33,130 nucleotides of DNA from Dactylosporangium sp. AC04546 (GTDB taxonomy: Bacteria > Actinomycetota > Actinomycetes > Mycobacteriales > Micromonosporaceae): the NCBI RefSeq assembly GCF_022095675.1, contig NZ_JAHYSG010000128.1, forward strand, positions 1 through 33,130, in the 5' to 3' direction. Position 1 is the first letter of the stretch, and every line of letters starts with the position of its first letter. Below, piece after piece: positions 22,205 through 29,368 of the stretch. The notes below the pieces were generated by a model. The model was given only the letters and a program-made list of their open reading frames with translations. It made no database searches and was not told the origin of the DNA. A program made the position numbers and the translations under genes.

Positions 22205-22670
22205 CCCCGCGCACCTTGTGCAGGCGGAACGGCCGCTTCGGCAGCCGGGTCGCCGGGGACGGGCGCGGCGGGGCGGCCTGCGCATCGTCGGGCAGCGGCC
22301 GGGTGTCGCCGGCCGGGGTCAGGCGGCTGACCACGCAGCGCTCGGCCCACACGGCGGCGAGGTCGGTCGCGCCGTTGAGGCGCTTGCCGGCCAGCTGGGG
22401 CACCAGCTCGGCCCACTCGTCGGCGGACGGTTCGATCCGGGACACCGTGGCCGTCCAGGTGACGATGCGCCCGCCGTGGTCGCCGCGGAGCGTGACCTCG
22501 GCGGTGGACGCCTCGGCGAGGCCCGGGGCGGGCTGCTCGCCGGGGCCGCTCACGACCAGCAGCGAGCCGCCGAGCCAGGCACACCACACCAGGTAGGCGG
22601 GGCCGGCGCCGGGCACCGACAGCCAGGCGACCGCGGCCTTCTTGGCGGCCTCCTCGATCAACGGCTCCAT
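22182..22670 (-). CDS. Conserved hypothetical protein, actinobacterial
   Basis: A 162-residue protein starting MEPLIEEAAKKAAVAWLSV. It has a beta-rich middle (AYLVWCAWLGGSLLVVSGPGEQPAPGL, then GGRIVTWTATVSRIEP) that looks like a split-barrel FMN-binding fold, but no cofactor motif is certain. The tail PPRPSPATRLPKRPFRLHKVRG is proline- and arginine-rich. Similar proteins with the VVSGPGEQPAPGL motif are widespread in actinomycetes. ATG 22670 is used; an upstream start at 22712 would overlap the AMMECR1 gene. It is the third gene of the HAD-AMMECR1 unit, 13 bp after AMMECR1. Confidence 0.75.
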   Translation of the reverse strand: MEPLIEEAAKKAAVAWLSVPGAGPAYLVWCAWLGGSLLVVSGPGEQPAPGLAEASTAEVTLRGDHGGRIVTWTATVSRIEPSADEWAELVPQLAGKRLNGATDLAAVWAERCVVSRLTPAGDTRPLPDDAQAAPPRPSPATRLPKRPFRLHKVRGANRDRQR

Positions 22671-22683
22671 ACCGGCAATCCAA

Positions 22684-23262
22684 TCACAGTGGTGTCCGGG
22701 GCGAGTGATCATGGAAATCGCGAGACCCGTACCGCCAGGCCGACACCCCGGGCGGCCACTCGCCGTCGGGCCAGCCGCCCTTGCGCAGCAGCGCGGTCAG
22801 GAACCGCTGCGGCTCGGGCAGCTTCACCCAGACCGACGGCAGGAACGTGGCCCGCCGCCGGCCGTCGTCGAGGATCAGCCCGTGGGTGCCGGGCACCAGC
22901 GCGGCCAGCACCTGCGCGCCGTCGTTGGCCGGGATCCGCGCGGGCGGGTCGAGGACGGAGACCTTGACGTCGAGCAGCGGCCAGTCGTCGTGGGTGACCG
23001 GCGGCAGCCGGGGGTCGGTCATCGCCCGCACCGCGTTGCGCACGACGTCGCGGTGCAGTGGACGGACCGGCTCCAGGCTGCCGACGCAGCCGCGCAGGAC
23101 GCCCGAGCGCTCCAGGGTGACGAACGAGGCGCCGGTGGCGTGCAGGGCGCCGTCGAGCGGCAACCGGGCGACCAGGCGGGCCCCGCTGAGGCGCGCACGG
23201 ACCGCGTCCGCCGCCAGGCGGGCGAGGAGCCGGCCATCCGTCAGCGACAATGCCGCCGTCAC
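22684..23262 (-). CDS. amrA: AMMECR1 domain protein (AmmeMemoRadiSam protein A)
   Basis: A 192-residue AMMECR1-domain protein. The family core GASFVTLERSGVLRGCVGSLEPVRPL is complete (Cys in LRGCVGS), followed by DPRLPPVTHDDWPLLDVKVSVLDPP and GLILDDGRRRATFLPSVWVKLPEP. In the AmmeMemoRadiSam system this protein is paired with a Memo homologue and a radical SAM enzyme, but neither is adjacent here. The GTG start overlaps the stop of the HAD gene (GTGA), so the two are translationally coupled. The biochemical role is still unresolved in the family. Confidence 0.88.
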   Translation of the reverse strand: MTAALSLTDGRLLARLAADAVRARLSGARLVARLPLDGALHATGASFVTLERSGVLRGCVGSLEPVRPLHRDVVRNAVRAMTDPRLPPVTHDDWPLLDVKVSVLDPPARIPANDGAQVLAALVPGTHGLILDDGRRRATFLPSVWVKLPEPQRFLTALLRKGGWPDGEWPPGVSAWRYGSRDFHDHSPRTPL

Positions 23263-23954
23263 GCCACCAGCATAGGTGCGCCCACGATCTCGAGAACGCT
23301 GTGAAGGGTCTCGATTCGGCCGCCGCGCCAGTCGGGCTCCGCGTGGAACGTCAGGTGATCGCCGAGATCCGGTGCGGCCAGTTGTACCGCGGTCATCCCG
23401 AACGCCTGGGCGCCGGTGAGCTCACGGCCGCCGCCGTCGCCGACGTACAGGCACCCGGCGGGGCGGGCGCCGAGCAGTTCGCAGGCGGTGCGGTACATCG
23501 CCGGATGCGGCTTGGCCGCACCGACCTCCGCCGAGTAGACGGCGGCGTCGAACAGGCCGGCCAAGGCGGACGTCGGCAGGAAGCCCGGCAGCTCGTACCA
23601 GCAGTCGCTGACGATCGCCACCTTGATCCCGGCCGCGCGCAGGGCCCGCAGTACGGGCACCGTCTCCGCGCGCAGCGGGGCGTCCTCCTGCAGCGCCGCC
23701 AGGCGTAACTCGATCGCGGTGTGCAGCTGTGCGTCGGTTGGCGTGAGGCCGATCCGGGCACAGAGCGCACGCAGGCCGGAGACCGCGCCGTTGCCGAGCC
23801 CGCCGTGGGCCCGCTCGTCGAACGTCCGGTCGAGCAGGTCGACCCATTCGTCCGGGTCGGCGCCGAGCACCTCGGCGGTCCGCCGATGACCGTCGCCACG
23901 CCGGACGGCAGACGTACACGTGTTGAAGTAGTCAAAACAGACAGCGGTGAACAC
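23259..23954 (-). CDS. HAD family hydrolase
   Basis: A 231-residue haloacid dehalogenase-superfamily protein with a helical cap. Motif I is CFDYFNTCTS, in which the nucleophile Asp is present but the general-acid Asp two residues on is Phe, as in dehalogenase-like or non-phosphatase members. Motif II is VAIVSDCW, motif III the Lys in GAAKPHPAMY, motif IV VGDGGGRELTGA, normal apart from Gly in place of a second Asp. A phosphatase function is therefore not assured. The start is GTG with GAGGGG 9 nt upstream. It heads a three-gene operon with AMMECR1 and a hypothetical protein. Confidence 0.85.
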   Translation of the reverse strand: MFTAVCFDYFNTCTSAVRRGDGHRRTAEVLGADPDEWVDLLDRTFDERAHGGLGNGAVSGLRALCARIGLTPTDAQLHTAIELRLAALQEDAPLRAETVPVLRALRAAGIKVAIVSDCWYELPGFLPTSALAGLFDAAVYSAEVGAAKPHPAMYRTACELLGARPAGCLYVGDGGGRELTGAQAFGMTAVQLAAPDLGDHLTFHAEPDWRGGRIETLHSVLEIVGAPMLVA

Positions 23955-24016
23955 TGAACGGGCCCCCTCGTATCCTCCAAACGGATGGACGTCCGGTCTA
24001 TCTAAGGACCGGGGAC

Positions 24017-24044
24017 GAAAAGTGTCGGATCAACGACACTTTTC
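24017..24044. promoter_or_regulatory. Perfect 11-bp inverted repeat before the EamA gene
   Basis: GAAAAGTGTCG (24017-24027) and CGACACTTTTC (24034-24044) flank a 6-nt centre GATCAA. It lies in the 112-bp divergent gap between the HAD and EamA genes, 22 bp before the EamA ATG. The symmetry and AT-rich ends look like a dimeric repressor site; a TATCTA -10-like box is at 23999-24004. Confidence 0.55.
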
Positions 24045-24066
24045 ATGGAGTGCAAAGATCTCCCGC

Positions 24067-24987
24067 ATGCGTGTGGCCAGCCTGCCCTCCGTTATCGCAC
24101 TCGCGATCGCGATCGTGGCCATCTCGTCGTCGGCGCCGCTCATCGCGTTCGCGGCCGCACCTGCGCTCGCCATCGCGTTCTGGCGCAACGCCGCGGCGGT
24201 CGCCGTTCTGGCGCCGGTCGCGCTGGTCCGCCGGCCGAACGAGTTCACCTGGAAGGCGGGCGGCGTCAGCGTCCTGTCCGGGCTGTGCCTGGCGGCGCAT
24301 TTCGCCACCTGGGTGCCGAGCGCCCAGCTCACCAGCGTCGCCATGTCGGTGGCGCTGGTCTCGACCACGCCGGTCTGGGCCGCGCTCATCTCGGCGGCCC
24401 GCGGCATCCGGGTGCCCGCCTCGACCTGGGCCGGCATCGCGGTGGCGGTGGCCGGCGTCGCGCTCGCCACCGGCGCCGATCCCGACGCGTCGCCGCGGGC
24501 GCTGCTCGGTGACGCGCTGGCGCTGGTCGGCGGCGTCGCCGCGGCCGGATACACGCTGCTCGGCGAACGGGCCCGGGCGACGATCGCGACCACGACGTAC
24601 ACCAGCGTCTGCTACTCGGCGTGCGCCCTGGTGCTGCTGCTGACCTGCCTGGTCGCGGGGGCCGACCTGGTCGGGTTCGACGGGCGGACCTGGCTCGCGA
24701 TCGCGGCGATGACGATCGGCCCGCAACTGCTCGGCCACACGCTGATCAACTACGCGCTCCGGCGCATCTCGGCGACCATGGTCGCGGTGCTGCTCCTGCT
24801 GGAGGTGCCCGGGGCGCTGGTCATCGCCTGGCTGCTGCTCGGCCAGCTGCCCGAGGCGCGCACGCTGCCCGGGATCGCGGTGCTGCTGGCCGGGGTGGCG
24901 ATCGTGCTGCTCGGGACGCGCCGTCAGCCTGGTCAGCCCACGAACGGCGGCACGGCCATCTCGCCGGAGGCGATCGGCACGACGTGA
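24067..24987 (+). CDS. EamA/DMT family membrane transporter
   Basis: A 306-residue polytopic protein with about ten membrane helices arranged as two EamA repeats. Typical features are FWRNAAAVAVLAPV in the first repeat, AHFATWVPSAQLTSVAMSVAL, and ALRRISATMVAVLLLLEVPGALVIAWLLLGQ in the second. Members export metabolites such as amino acids or sugars; the substrate is unknown. The ATG 24067 is next to the first helix; a GTG at 24022 would place the perfect inverted repeat inside the gene and add a charged tail, so it is less likely. The last 55 bp overlap the PhzF-type gene. Confidence 0.88.
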   Translation: MRVASLPSVIALAIAIVAISSSAPLIAFAAAPALAIAFWRNAAAVAVLAPVALVRRPNEFTWKAGGVSVLSGLCLAAHFATWVPSAQLTSVAMSVALVSTTPVWAALISAARGIRVPASTWAGIAVAVAGVALATGADPDASPRALLGDALALVGGVAAAGYTLLGERARATIATTTYTSVCYSACALVLLLTCLVAGADLVGFDGRTWLAIAAMTIGPQLLGHTLINYALRRISATMVAVLLLLEVPGALVIAWLLLGQLPEARTLPGIAVLLAGVAIVLLGTRRQPGQPTNGGTAISPEAIGTT

Positions 24988-25790
24988 CCGCCCACGGTCG
25001 CGGTGACCGCCGCCCCGCCGGACGCGGTGACCGAGCACTGCAGCGACGACGGCCGGTGGATCTCGACGCCCTGGGTGATCTTGTACTGGCTGAGGCCGTC
25101 ACCGGGGAGCAGACCGGCGGCCACCAGCCAGACGCCGAGGCCGAGCGCCGCCGACCCGGTCGCCGGGTCCTCGGCCACGCCGACCTCGGGGACCAGCACC
25201 CGGGCGTGCGCCTCGTGCCGCTCGGCGTCCCAGTGGAACACGCTGAGGTTGTCGACCCTCTGCCGGAGTCGCAGCTTGGTGACCGCCTCATCCGTCACCG
25301 AGAGGTACGCGAACTCGAGCCCACAGCCGGCCGTGCGCGGTGCGGGGCCGACGTAGTCGTCCTCGGTCAGGCCGACCGCCGCGAGCAGCGGCGCCGGGTC
25401 GAGGGCCGCGCCGACGGTCGGCTCACCGCCGGTGACGGTCGCGCTGTGGTGCTCCGGGTCGATCCGGATCGGGATCAGCCCGGCGCCGCACTCCTGCACG
25501 ACGTCGGTGTCCTTGACCACGCCGGCACGGTGCAGGGTGACCGCGCAGCCCACGCTCGGGTGGCCGGCGAACGGCAGCTCGGTGCCCGGCGTGAAGATCC
25601 GCACCCGGTACGTCGCCTCGGGCGTGGTCGGCGGCAGCACGAAGATCGTCTCGGACAGGTTGAACTCGCGCGCGATCGCATGCATCTGCTCGGTCGCCAG
25701 GTCCTGCGCGTCATGGACGATCGCCAGCGGGTTGCCGGTGAACGGCCGGTCGGTGAAGACGTCGACCACGGAGTACCGCACCATGCTCAT
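24933..25790 (-). CDS. PhzF family isomerase-like protein
   Basis: A 285-residue PhzF-fold protein, named after the phenazine enzyme but widespread in bacteria without phenazines. Signatures: YSVVDVFTDRPFTGNPLAIV, the catalytic Glu in FNLSETIFV (about residue 46), RIFTPGTELPFAGHPSVG, and EDPATGSAALGLGVWL. All active-site residues are intact. It is likely an isomerase or epimerase of a small acid, substrate unknown. The ATG at 25790 follows a TAGGCT box by 7 nt without ribosome site. It diverges from the MgtE-like gene and shares its promoter region. Confidence 0.9.
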   Translation of the reverse strand: MSMVRYSVVDVFTDRPFTGNPLAIVHDAQDLATEQMHAIAREFNLSETIFVLPPTTPEATYRVRIFTPGTELPFAGHPSVGCAVTLHRAGVVKDTDVVQECGAGLIPIRIDPEHHSATVTGGEPTVGAALDPAPLLAAVGLTEDDYVGPAPRTAGCGLEFAYLSVTDEAVTKLRLRQRVDNLSVFHWDAERHEAHARVLVPEVGVAEDPATGSAALGLGVWLVAAGLLPGDGLSQYKITQGVEIHRPSSLQCSVTASGGAAVTATVGGHVVPIASGEMAVPPFVG

Positions 25791-25797
25791 GAGCGGA

Positions 25798-25814
25798 AGC
25801 CTAATAAGTAGGCT
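25798..25814. promoter_or_regulatory. Back-to-back -10 boxes for two leaderless genes
   Basis: AGCCTA (25798-25803) read on the minus strand is TAGGCT, the -10 of the PhzF-type gene, 7 nt before its ATG. TAGGCT (25809-25814) on the plus strand is the -10 of the MgtE-like gene, 8 nt before its GTG. Together they form a perfect palindrome with a 5-bp centre. Confidence 0.5.
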
Positions 25815-25822
25815 GGTGTCTT

Positions 25823-27097
25823 GTGAGTACTGCGCCGCGAGTCTATGTGGCGCGCCTCGCCGGCCTGAGCGTGTTCGATCCGAACGGCGACCAGGTGGGC
25901 CGGGTGCGTGATGCGGTCGCGCGCCCCCGTACCGGCAACCAGCCGCCCCGAGTGGTCGGGCTGGTCGCGGAGATGGTGATGCGGCGGCGCATCTTCCTGC
26001 CCATCGGGCGGATCACCGCGATCGAGCCCGACGCCGTGGTGCTCAACACCGGCACGCTCAACCTGCGCCGGTTCGAGAAGCGCACGGGTGAGCTGCTCGT
26101 GCTGGAGGACCTCCTCGACCGGCACGTCACGATCCCGGCCAGCGGCCGCACCGGAACCGTCGTCGACGTGGCCATGGAGTCCGACCGCACCGGGGAGTGG
26201 TCGCTCACCCGCGTCGCCGTCCGTGAGTTCAGCGGCCGGCTCACCCGCCGCGGCCACCTCAACCAGCTGGAGTGGGGCGAGGTCGCCGGGCTGGCCGGGG
26301 AGCCGCAGACCCAGGGCACGGCCGGGCTGCTCGCTGTCCTCGACAACATGCGCCCCGCCGACCTCGCCAACGTCCTGCAGGACCTCTCCGAGAGCCGCCG
26401 GGTCGAGGTCGCGGCCGCGCTCGACGACGAGCGGCTCGCCGACGTGCTGGAGGAGCTGCCCGAGCACGACCAGCTGGAGATCATCACCGCGCTGGAGCCG
26501 CAGCGCGCCGCCGACGTGCTGGAGGAGATGGACCCGGACGACGCGGCCGACCTGCTGGCCGAGATGCCGAAGCCCGAGCAGGAGGTGCTGCTCGACCTGA
26601 TGGAGCCCGACGAGGCCTCGCCGGTCCGCGCCCTGCTCGACTACCTGCCGGGCACCGCGGGCTCGGTGATGACCTCAGAGCCGATCGTCATGCCGCCGGA
26701 CGCCACCGTGGCCGAGGCGCTGGCCCGCATCCGCGAGCCGCAGCTCTCCCCCGCCGTCGCCGCCGGCGTCTTCGTCACCCGCCCGCCGATGGCCACCCCG
26801 ACCGGGCGGTACCTCGGGGTCGTCCACTTCCAGCGGCTCCTGCGCGAGCCGCCCTCGGCGCTGCTCGGCGGGGTCGTCGACAACGACATCGATCCACTCG
26901 AACCAGCTACCACCCTGGCCGAGATCACCCGCCGGATGGCGACCTACAACCTGGTGGTGATGCCCGTGGTCGACGACAACGACAAGCTGGTCGGCGCCGT
27001 CACGGTCGACGACGTGCTCGACCACCTGCTGCCCGAGGACTGGCGCGACCGCGACCACGCCGAGCCCCTGCCGCTGCCAGGTGGTGGCCGTGGCTGA
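25823..27097 (+). CDS. MgtE_N/CBS domain protein without membrane part
   Basis: A 424-residue soluble protein. Residues about 1-150 are a PRC-barrel-like part (GLSVFDPNGDQVGRVRD, VLEDLLDRHVTIPASGRTGTVVDV). About 165-275 are MgtE N-terminal helical repeats (LANVLQDLSESRRVEVAAAL, LADVLEELPEHDQLEIITAL, AADVLEEMDPDDAADLLAEM). About 285-410 are two CBS domains (VMTSEPIVMPPDATVAEAL and MATYNLVVMPVVDDNDKLVGAV). The Mg2+ channel domain of true MgtE is absent, so it cannot transport by itself and is more likely a Mg2+ sensor. The DUF1003 gene overlaps its end and probably supplies the membrane partner. The start is a leaderless GTG. Confidence 0.88.
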   Translation: MSTAPRVYVARLAGLSVFDPNGDQVGRVRDAVARPRTGNQPPRVVGLVAEMVMRRRIFLPIGRITAIEPDAVVLNTGTLNLRRFEKRTGELLVLEDLLDRHVTIPASGRTGTVVDVAMESDRTGEWSLTRVAVREFSGRLTRRGHLNQLEWGEVAGLAGEPQTQGTAGLLAVLDNMRPADLANVLQDLSESRRVEVAAALDDERLADVLEELPEHDQLEIITALEPQRAADVLEEMDPDDAADLLAEMPKPEQEVLLDLMEPDEASPVRALLDYLPGTAGSVMTSEPIVMPPDATVAEALARIREPQLSPAVAAGVFVTRPPMATPTGRYLGVVHFQRLLREPPSALLGGVVDNDIDPLEPATTLAEITRRMATYNLVVMPVVDDNDKLVGAVTVDDVLDHLLPEDWRDRDHAEPLPLPGGGRG

Positions 27098-27698
27098 CCG
27101 GCGCCGCCTCGACCAGCCGCGCGCCAGCCGGATCACGCTGCCCCGCTTCGACCCGGAGGCGTTCGGTCAGTGGTCGGAAGGCATCGCCCGGTTCATGGGG
27201 ACCGCGAAGTTCCTGGTCTACATGACGGTGGTGATCCTGGCCTGGATCGCCTGGAACACGCTCACGCCGGCGAGCTGGCGCTTCGACCCGTACACGTTCA
27301 CGTTCCTCACGCTGATCCTCTCGCTCCAGGCCTCCTACGCGGCGCCGCTCATCCTGCTGGCGCAGAACCGGCAGGCGGACCGCGACCGGCTGGCCTCCGA
27401 GGAGGACCGGCGCCGCGCGGCGGCCCAGAAGGCGGACACCGAGTACCTGGCCCGGGAGATCGCCGCGCTGCGCATCGCCGTCGGCGAGGTGGCGACCCGC
27501 GACTTCCTGCGCTCGGAGCTGGCTCGGATGAGCGAGGAGCTCGACGAGGCGGCCGTGCGGCGGGCGAAGCTGGAGCGGAAGAAGGCGAAGAAGGCCGCGG
27601 CGGCTCCCTCGTCCTCCTTGGACGAGCCGCTCGACGACGTCGACGACTCCGTGGACTCCGACGATCCGCCCCCGCGGCGCCGGTCGCGGTCGCATTAG
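27090..27698 (+). CDS. DUF1003 membrane protein
   Basis: A 202-residue protein with two membrane helices (about residues 43-62 and 70-92) containing the DUF1003 core MGTAKFLVYMTVVILAWIAWN and LTLILSLQASYAAPLILLAQNRQADRDR. A long charged coiled-coil-like helix follows (about 95-165), and the tail is acidic with Ser/Asp. The GTG at 27090 overlaps the MgtE-like gene by 8 bp with AGGTGG just before it; GTGs at 27081 and 27084 are possible. The same gene pair is common in actinobacteria, so the products may form a complex. A terminator hairpin follows. Confidence 0.87.
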   Translation: MADRRRLDQPRASRITLPRFDPEAFGQWSEGIARFMGTAKFLVYMTVVILAWIAWNTLTPASWRFDPYTFTFLTLILSLQASYAAPLILLAQNRQADRDRLASEEDRRRAAAQKADTEYLAREIAALRIAVGEVATRDFLRSELARMSEELDEAAVRRAKLERKKAKKAAAAPSSSLDEPLDDVDDSVDSDDPPPRRRSRSH

Positions 27699-27730
27699 CC
27701 GTTTCGGACATTTCGTCCGCTTTGTGTTCA

Positions 27731-27763
27731 CGCCGCGCGCCTCAAGGGGCCGGGCGCGCGGCG
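27731..27763 (+). terminator. Terminator of the MgtE-like/DUF1003 operon
   Basis: CGCCGCGCGCC (27731-27741) pairs perfectly with GGCGCGCGGCG (27753-27763) around an 11-nt loop, 32 bp past the DUF1003 stop. A smaller CGGAC/GTCCG hairpin precedes it. No T run. Confidence 0.6.
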
Positions 27764-27889
27764 CGTAAACGATGGTCGCACCGGGTCCGGCGCGGGGACA
27801 ACCGCCTAGGGCGACAAAATACTCATTTCGGGTGGTGTGATGCGTTCCTCGGCGGCGCTCACCACCGGAAGTGAGGGCGCTTCCCGACG

Positions 27890-27895
27890 TAACAT
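27890..27895 (+). promoter_or_regulatory. -10 box for a leaderless Mrp transcript
   Basis: TAACAT ends 7 nt before the ATG at 27903 and no ribosome site is present. An imperfect inverted repeat CTCAC-N8-GTGAG (27858-27875) covers the -35 area and may be an operator. Confidence 0.5.
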
Positions 27896-27902
27896 GGCAC
27901 CC

Positions 27903-29045
27903 ATGTCTGCCCCGGCCACCACCGTCGAGGACGCGATCAGCGCTGCGCTCGCGACCGTCGACGACCCAGAGATTCGCCGTCCGATCACCGAGCTGGGCAT
28001 GGTGCGTGACGTCACGCTCCGTCCCGACGGCGTCGCGGCGATCGGCATCCTGCTGACCGTGGCCGGCTGCCCACTGAAGGACAAGCTGCGCAGCGACATC
28101 ACGCGCGCGGTCGGGGCGGTCCAGGGCGTCACCGCGGTCGAGGTCGACTTCGGCGTCATGACGCCCGAGCAGCGCAAGAACCTCCAGACCAGCCTGCGCG
28201 GCGACGTCCAGGAGCCGGTCATCCCGTTCGCCCAGCCGGGCTCACGGACCCGCGTCTACGCGGTGGCCAGCGGCAAGGGCGGCGTGGGCAAGTCGAGCGT
28301 CACGGTCAACCTGGCCGCGTCGCTGGCCGCCCGGGGCCTCTCGGTCGGCGTCGTCGACGCCGACATCTACGGCCACTCGATCCCCCGCATGCTGGGCGCC
28401 GACGGCCGCCCGACCCAGGTCGAGTCGATGATCATGCCGCCCTCCGCACACGGCGTGAAGGTCATCTCGATCGGCATGTTCACGCCGGGCAACACGGCCG
28501 TCGTCTGGCGCGGCCCGATGCTGCACCGGGCGCTGCAGCAGTTCCTCGCCGACGTGTACTGGGGCGACCTCGACGTCCTGCTCCTCGACCTCCCGCCGGG
28601 CACCGGCGACGTGGCCATCTCCCTGGCGCAGCTGCTCCCGTCGGCCGAGATCCTGGTCGTGACCACACCGCAGGCCGCCGCGGCGGAGGTGGCGGAGCGG
28701 GCCGGGTCGATCGCCCTGCAGACCCACCAGCGCATCGTCGGCGTGGTCGAGAACATGTCCTGGCTCGAGCTCCCGACGGGCGAGAAGATGGAGATCTTCG
28801 GCGCCGGCGGCGGGCAGACGGTGGCCGACTCGCTCAGCCGCCTGGTCGGCGCGAAGGTGCCGCTGCTGGGCCAGATCCCGCTCGACACCCGCCTGCGCGA
28901 GGCGGGCGACTCGGGCCTCCCGCTGGTCCTGGCAACCCCGGAGGCCCCGGCGTCGACCGCGCTGCGGTCGGTGGCGGACCGCTTGGCCCAGCGCCGCGAG
29001 AGCCTGGTCGGCAAGCCGCTGGGCCTGAAGCCCGCCGGCCGCTGA
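27903..29045 (+). CDS. mrp: Mrp/NBP35 (ApbC) ATPase with DUF59 domain
   Basis: A 380-residue P-loop ATPase of the Mrp/ApbC family, thought to carry and deliver Fe-S clusters. Residues about 7-90 form a MIP18/DUF59 domain with its Cys in TVAGCPLKDKL. The deviant Walker A SGKGGVGKS is at 123-131; VVDADIYGHSIPRMLG and LLLDLPPGTGDV complete the nucleotide site. The Cys pair that usually binds the bridging cluster is missing: the segment reads VENMSWLELPTGEKMEIFG where many family members have CPxC. It may therefore work differently from E. coli ApbC. The ATG 27903 has a -10 box 7 nt before it; an in-frame extension upstream to 27837 is unlikely. Confidence 0.9.
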   Translation: MSAPATTVEDAISAALATVDDPEIRRPITELGMVRDVTLRPDGVAAIGILLTVAGCPLKDKLRSDITRAVGAVQGVTAVEVDFGVMTPEQRKNLQTSLRGDVQEPVIPFAQPGSRTRVYAVASGKGGVGKSSVTVNLAASLAARGLSVGVVDADIYGHSIPRMLGADGRPTQVESMIMPPSAHGVKVISIGMFTPGNTAVVWRGPMLHRALQQFLADVYWGDLDVLLLDLPPGTGDVAISLAQLLPSAEILVVTTPQAAAAEVAERAGSIALQTHQRIVGVVENMSWLELPTGEKMEIFGAGGGQTVADSLSRLVGAKVPLLGQIPLDTRLREAGDSGLPLVLATPEAPASTALRSVADRLAQRRESLVGKPLGLKPAGR

Positions 29046-29072
29046 CTTCGCACCTCGCCCGCTCTGGCATCT

Positions 29073-29130
29073 CCATGATCAAGGGAAACATCTGGTCGCT
29101 ATGGCAGCCAGAAGCTTCCCTTGATCATGG
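29073..29130. repeat. GATCATGG-type palindromic element, 15-bp arms
   Basis: CCATGATCAAGGGAA (29073-29087) and its exact complement (29116-29130) enclose 28 nt that contain a second, 5-bp stem TCTGG/CCAGA (29091-29095 with 29108-29112). It lies 27 bp past the mrp stop, so it may end transcription. The core resembles intergenic TTGATCATGG palindromes that I know from Micromonosporaceae genomes. Confidence 0.7.
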
Positions 29131-29188
29131 GCAGTGGGACCGCCACGGCCGCGACCGCGTCAGACATATCGGAAATGCCGGGCACTGA

Positions 29189-29342
29189 AATCAAACGGCA
29201 AGCAGCGAGAAGGGCTGTAGGCGCACGGAAGGAATCAAGCGGCGGGTGGCGAGAACAGCGAGCCCGCCGAGGGTGGCCTGGTGCGGCGGGTTGGCCGCGG
29301 GCCGTGGGCGCGCAGAGGGAATCAGCCCGCGGGCAGCGAGAA
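29189..29342. repeat. Degenerate direct repeats of about 44 bp
   Basis: The segment AATCA-N-(G/C)-rich-AGCGAGAA recurs with starts at 29189, 29233 and 29320, spaced 44 and 87 bp. The clearest pair is 29217-29255 and 29304-29342, 30 of 39 positions identical. The rest of the 323-bp gap between mrp and tatB (29046-29368) shows no gene that I trust. Confidence 0.5.
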
Positions 29343-29368
29343 GCGCGGGGAACGCGGGCGGTGCGGGA

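Noticed and set aside
22700..22720. TGATCATGG near 22710 as a second copy of the palindrome at 29073
   Set aside because: It is inside the AMMECR1 coding region and has no partner arm nearby.
23995..24070. GTG at 24022 as start of the EamA gene
   Set aside because: It would put the perfect inverted repeat within the coding sequence and add a charged tail before the first helix; it is not excluded but less likely.
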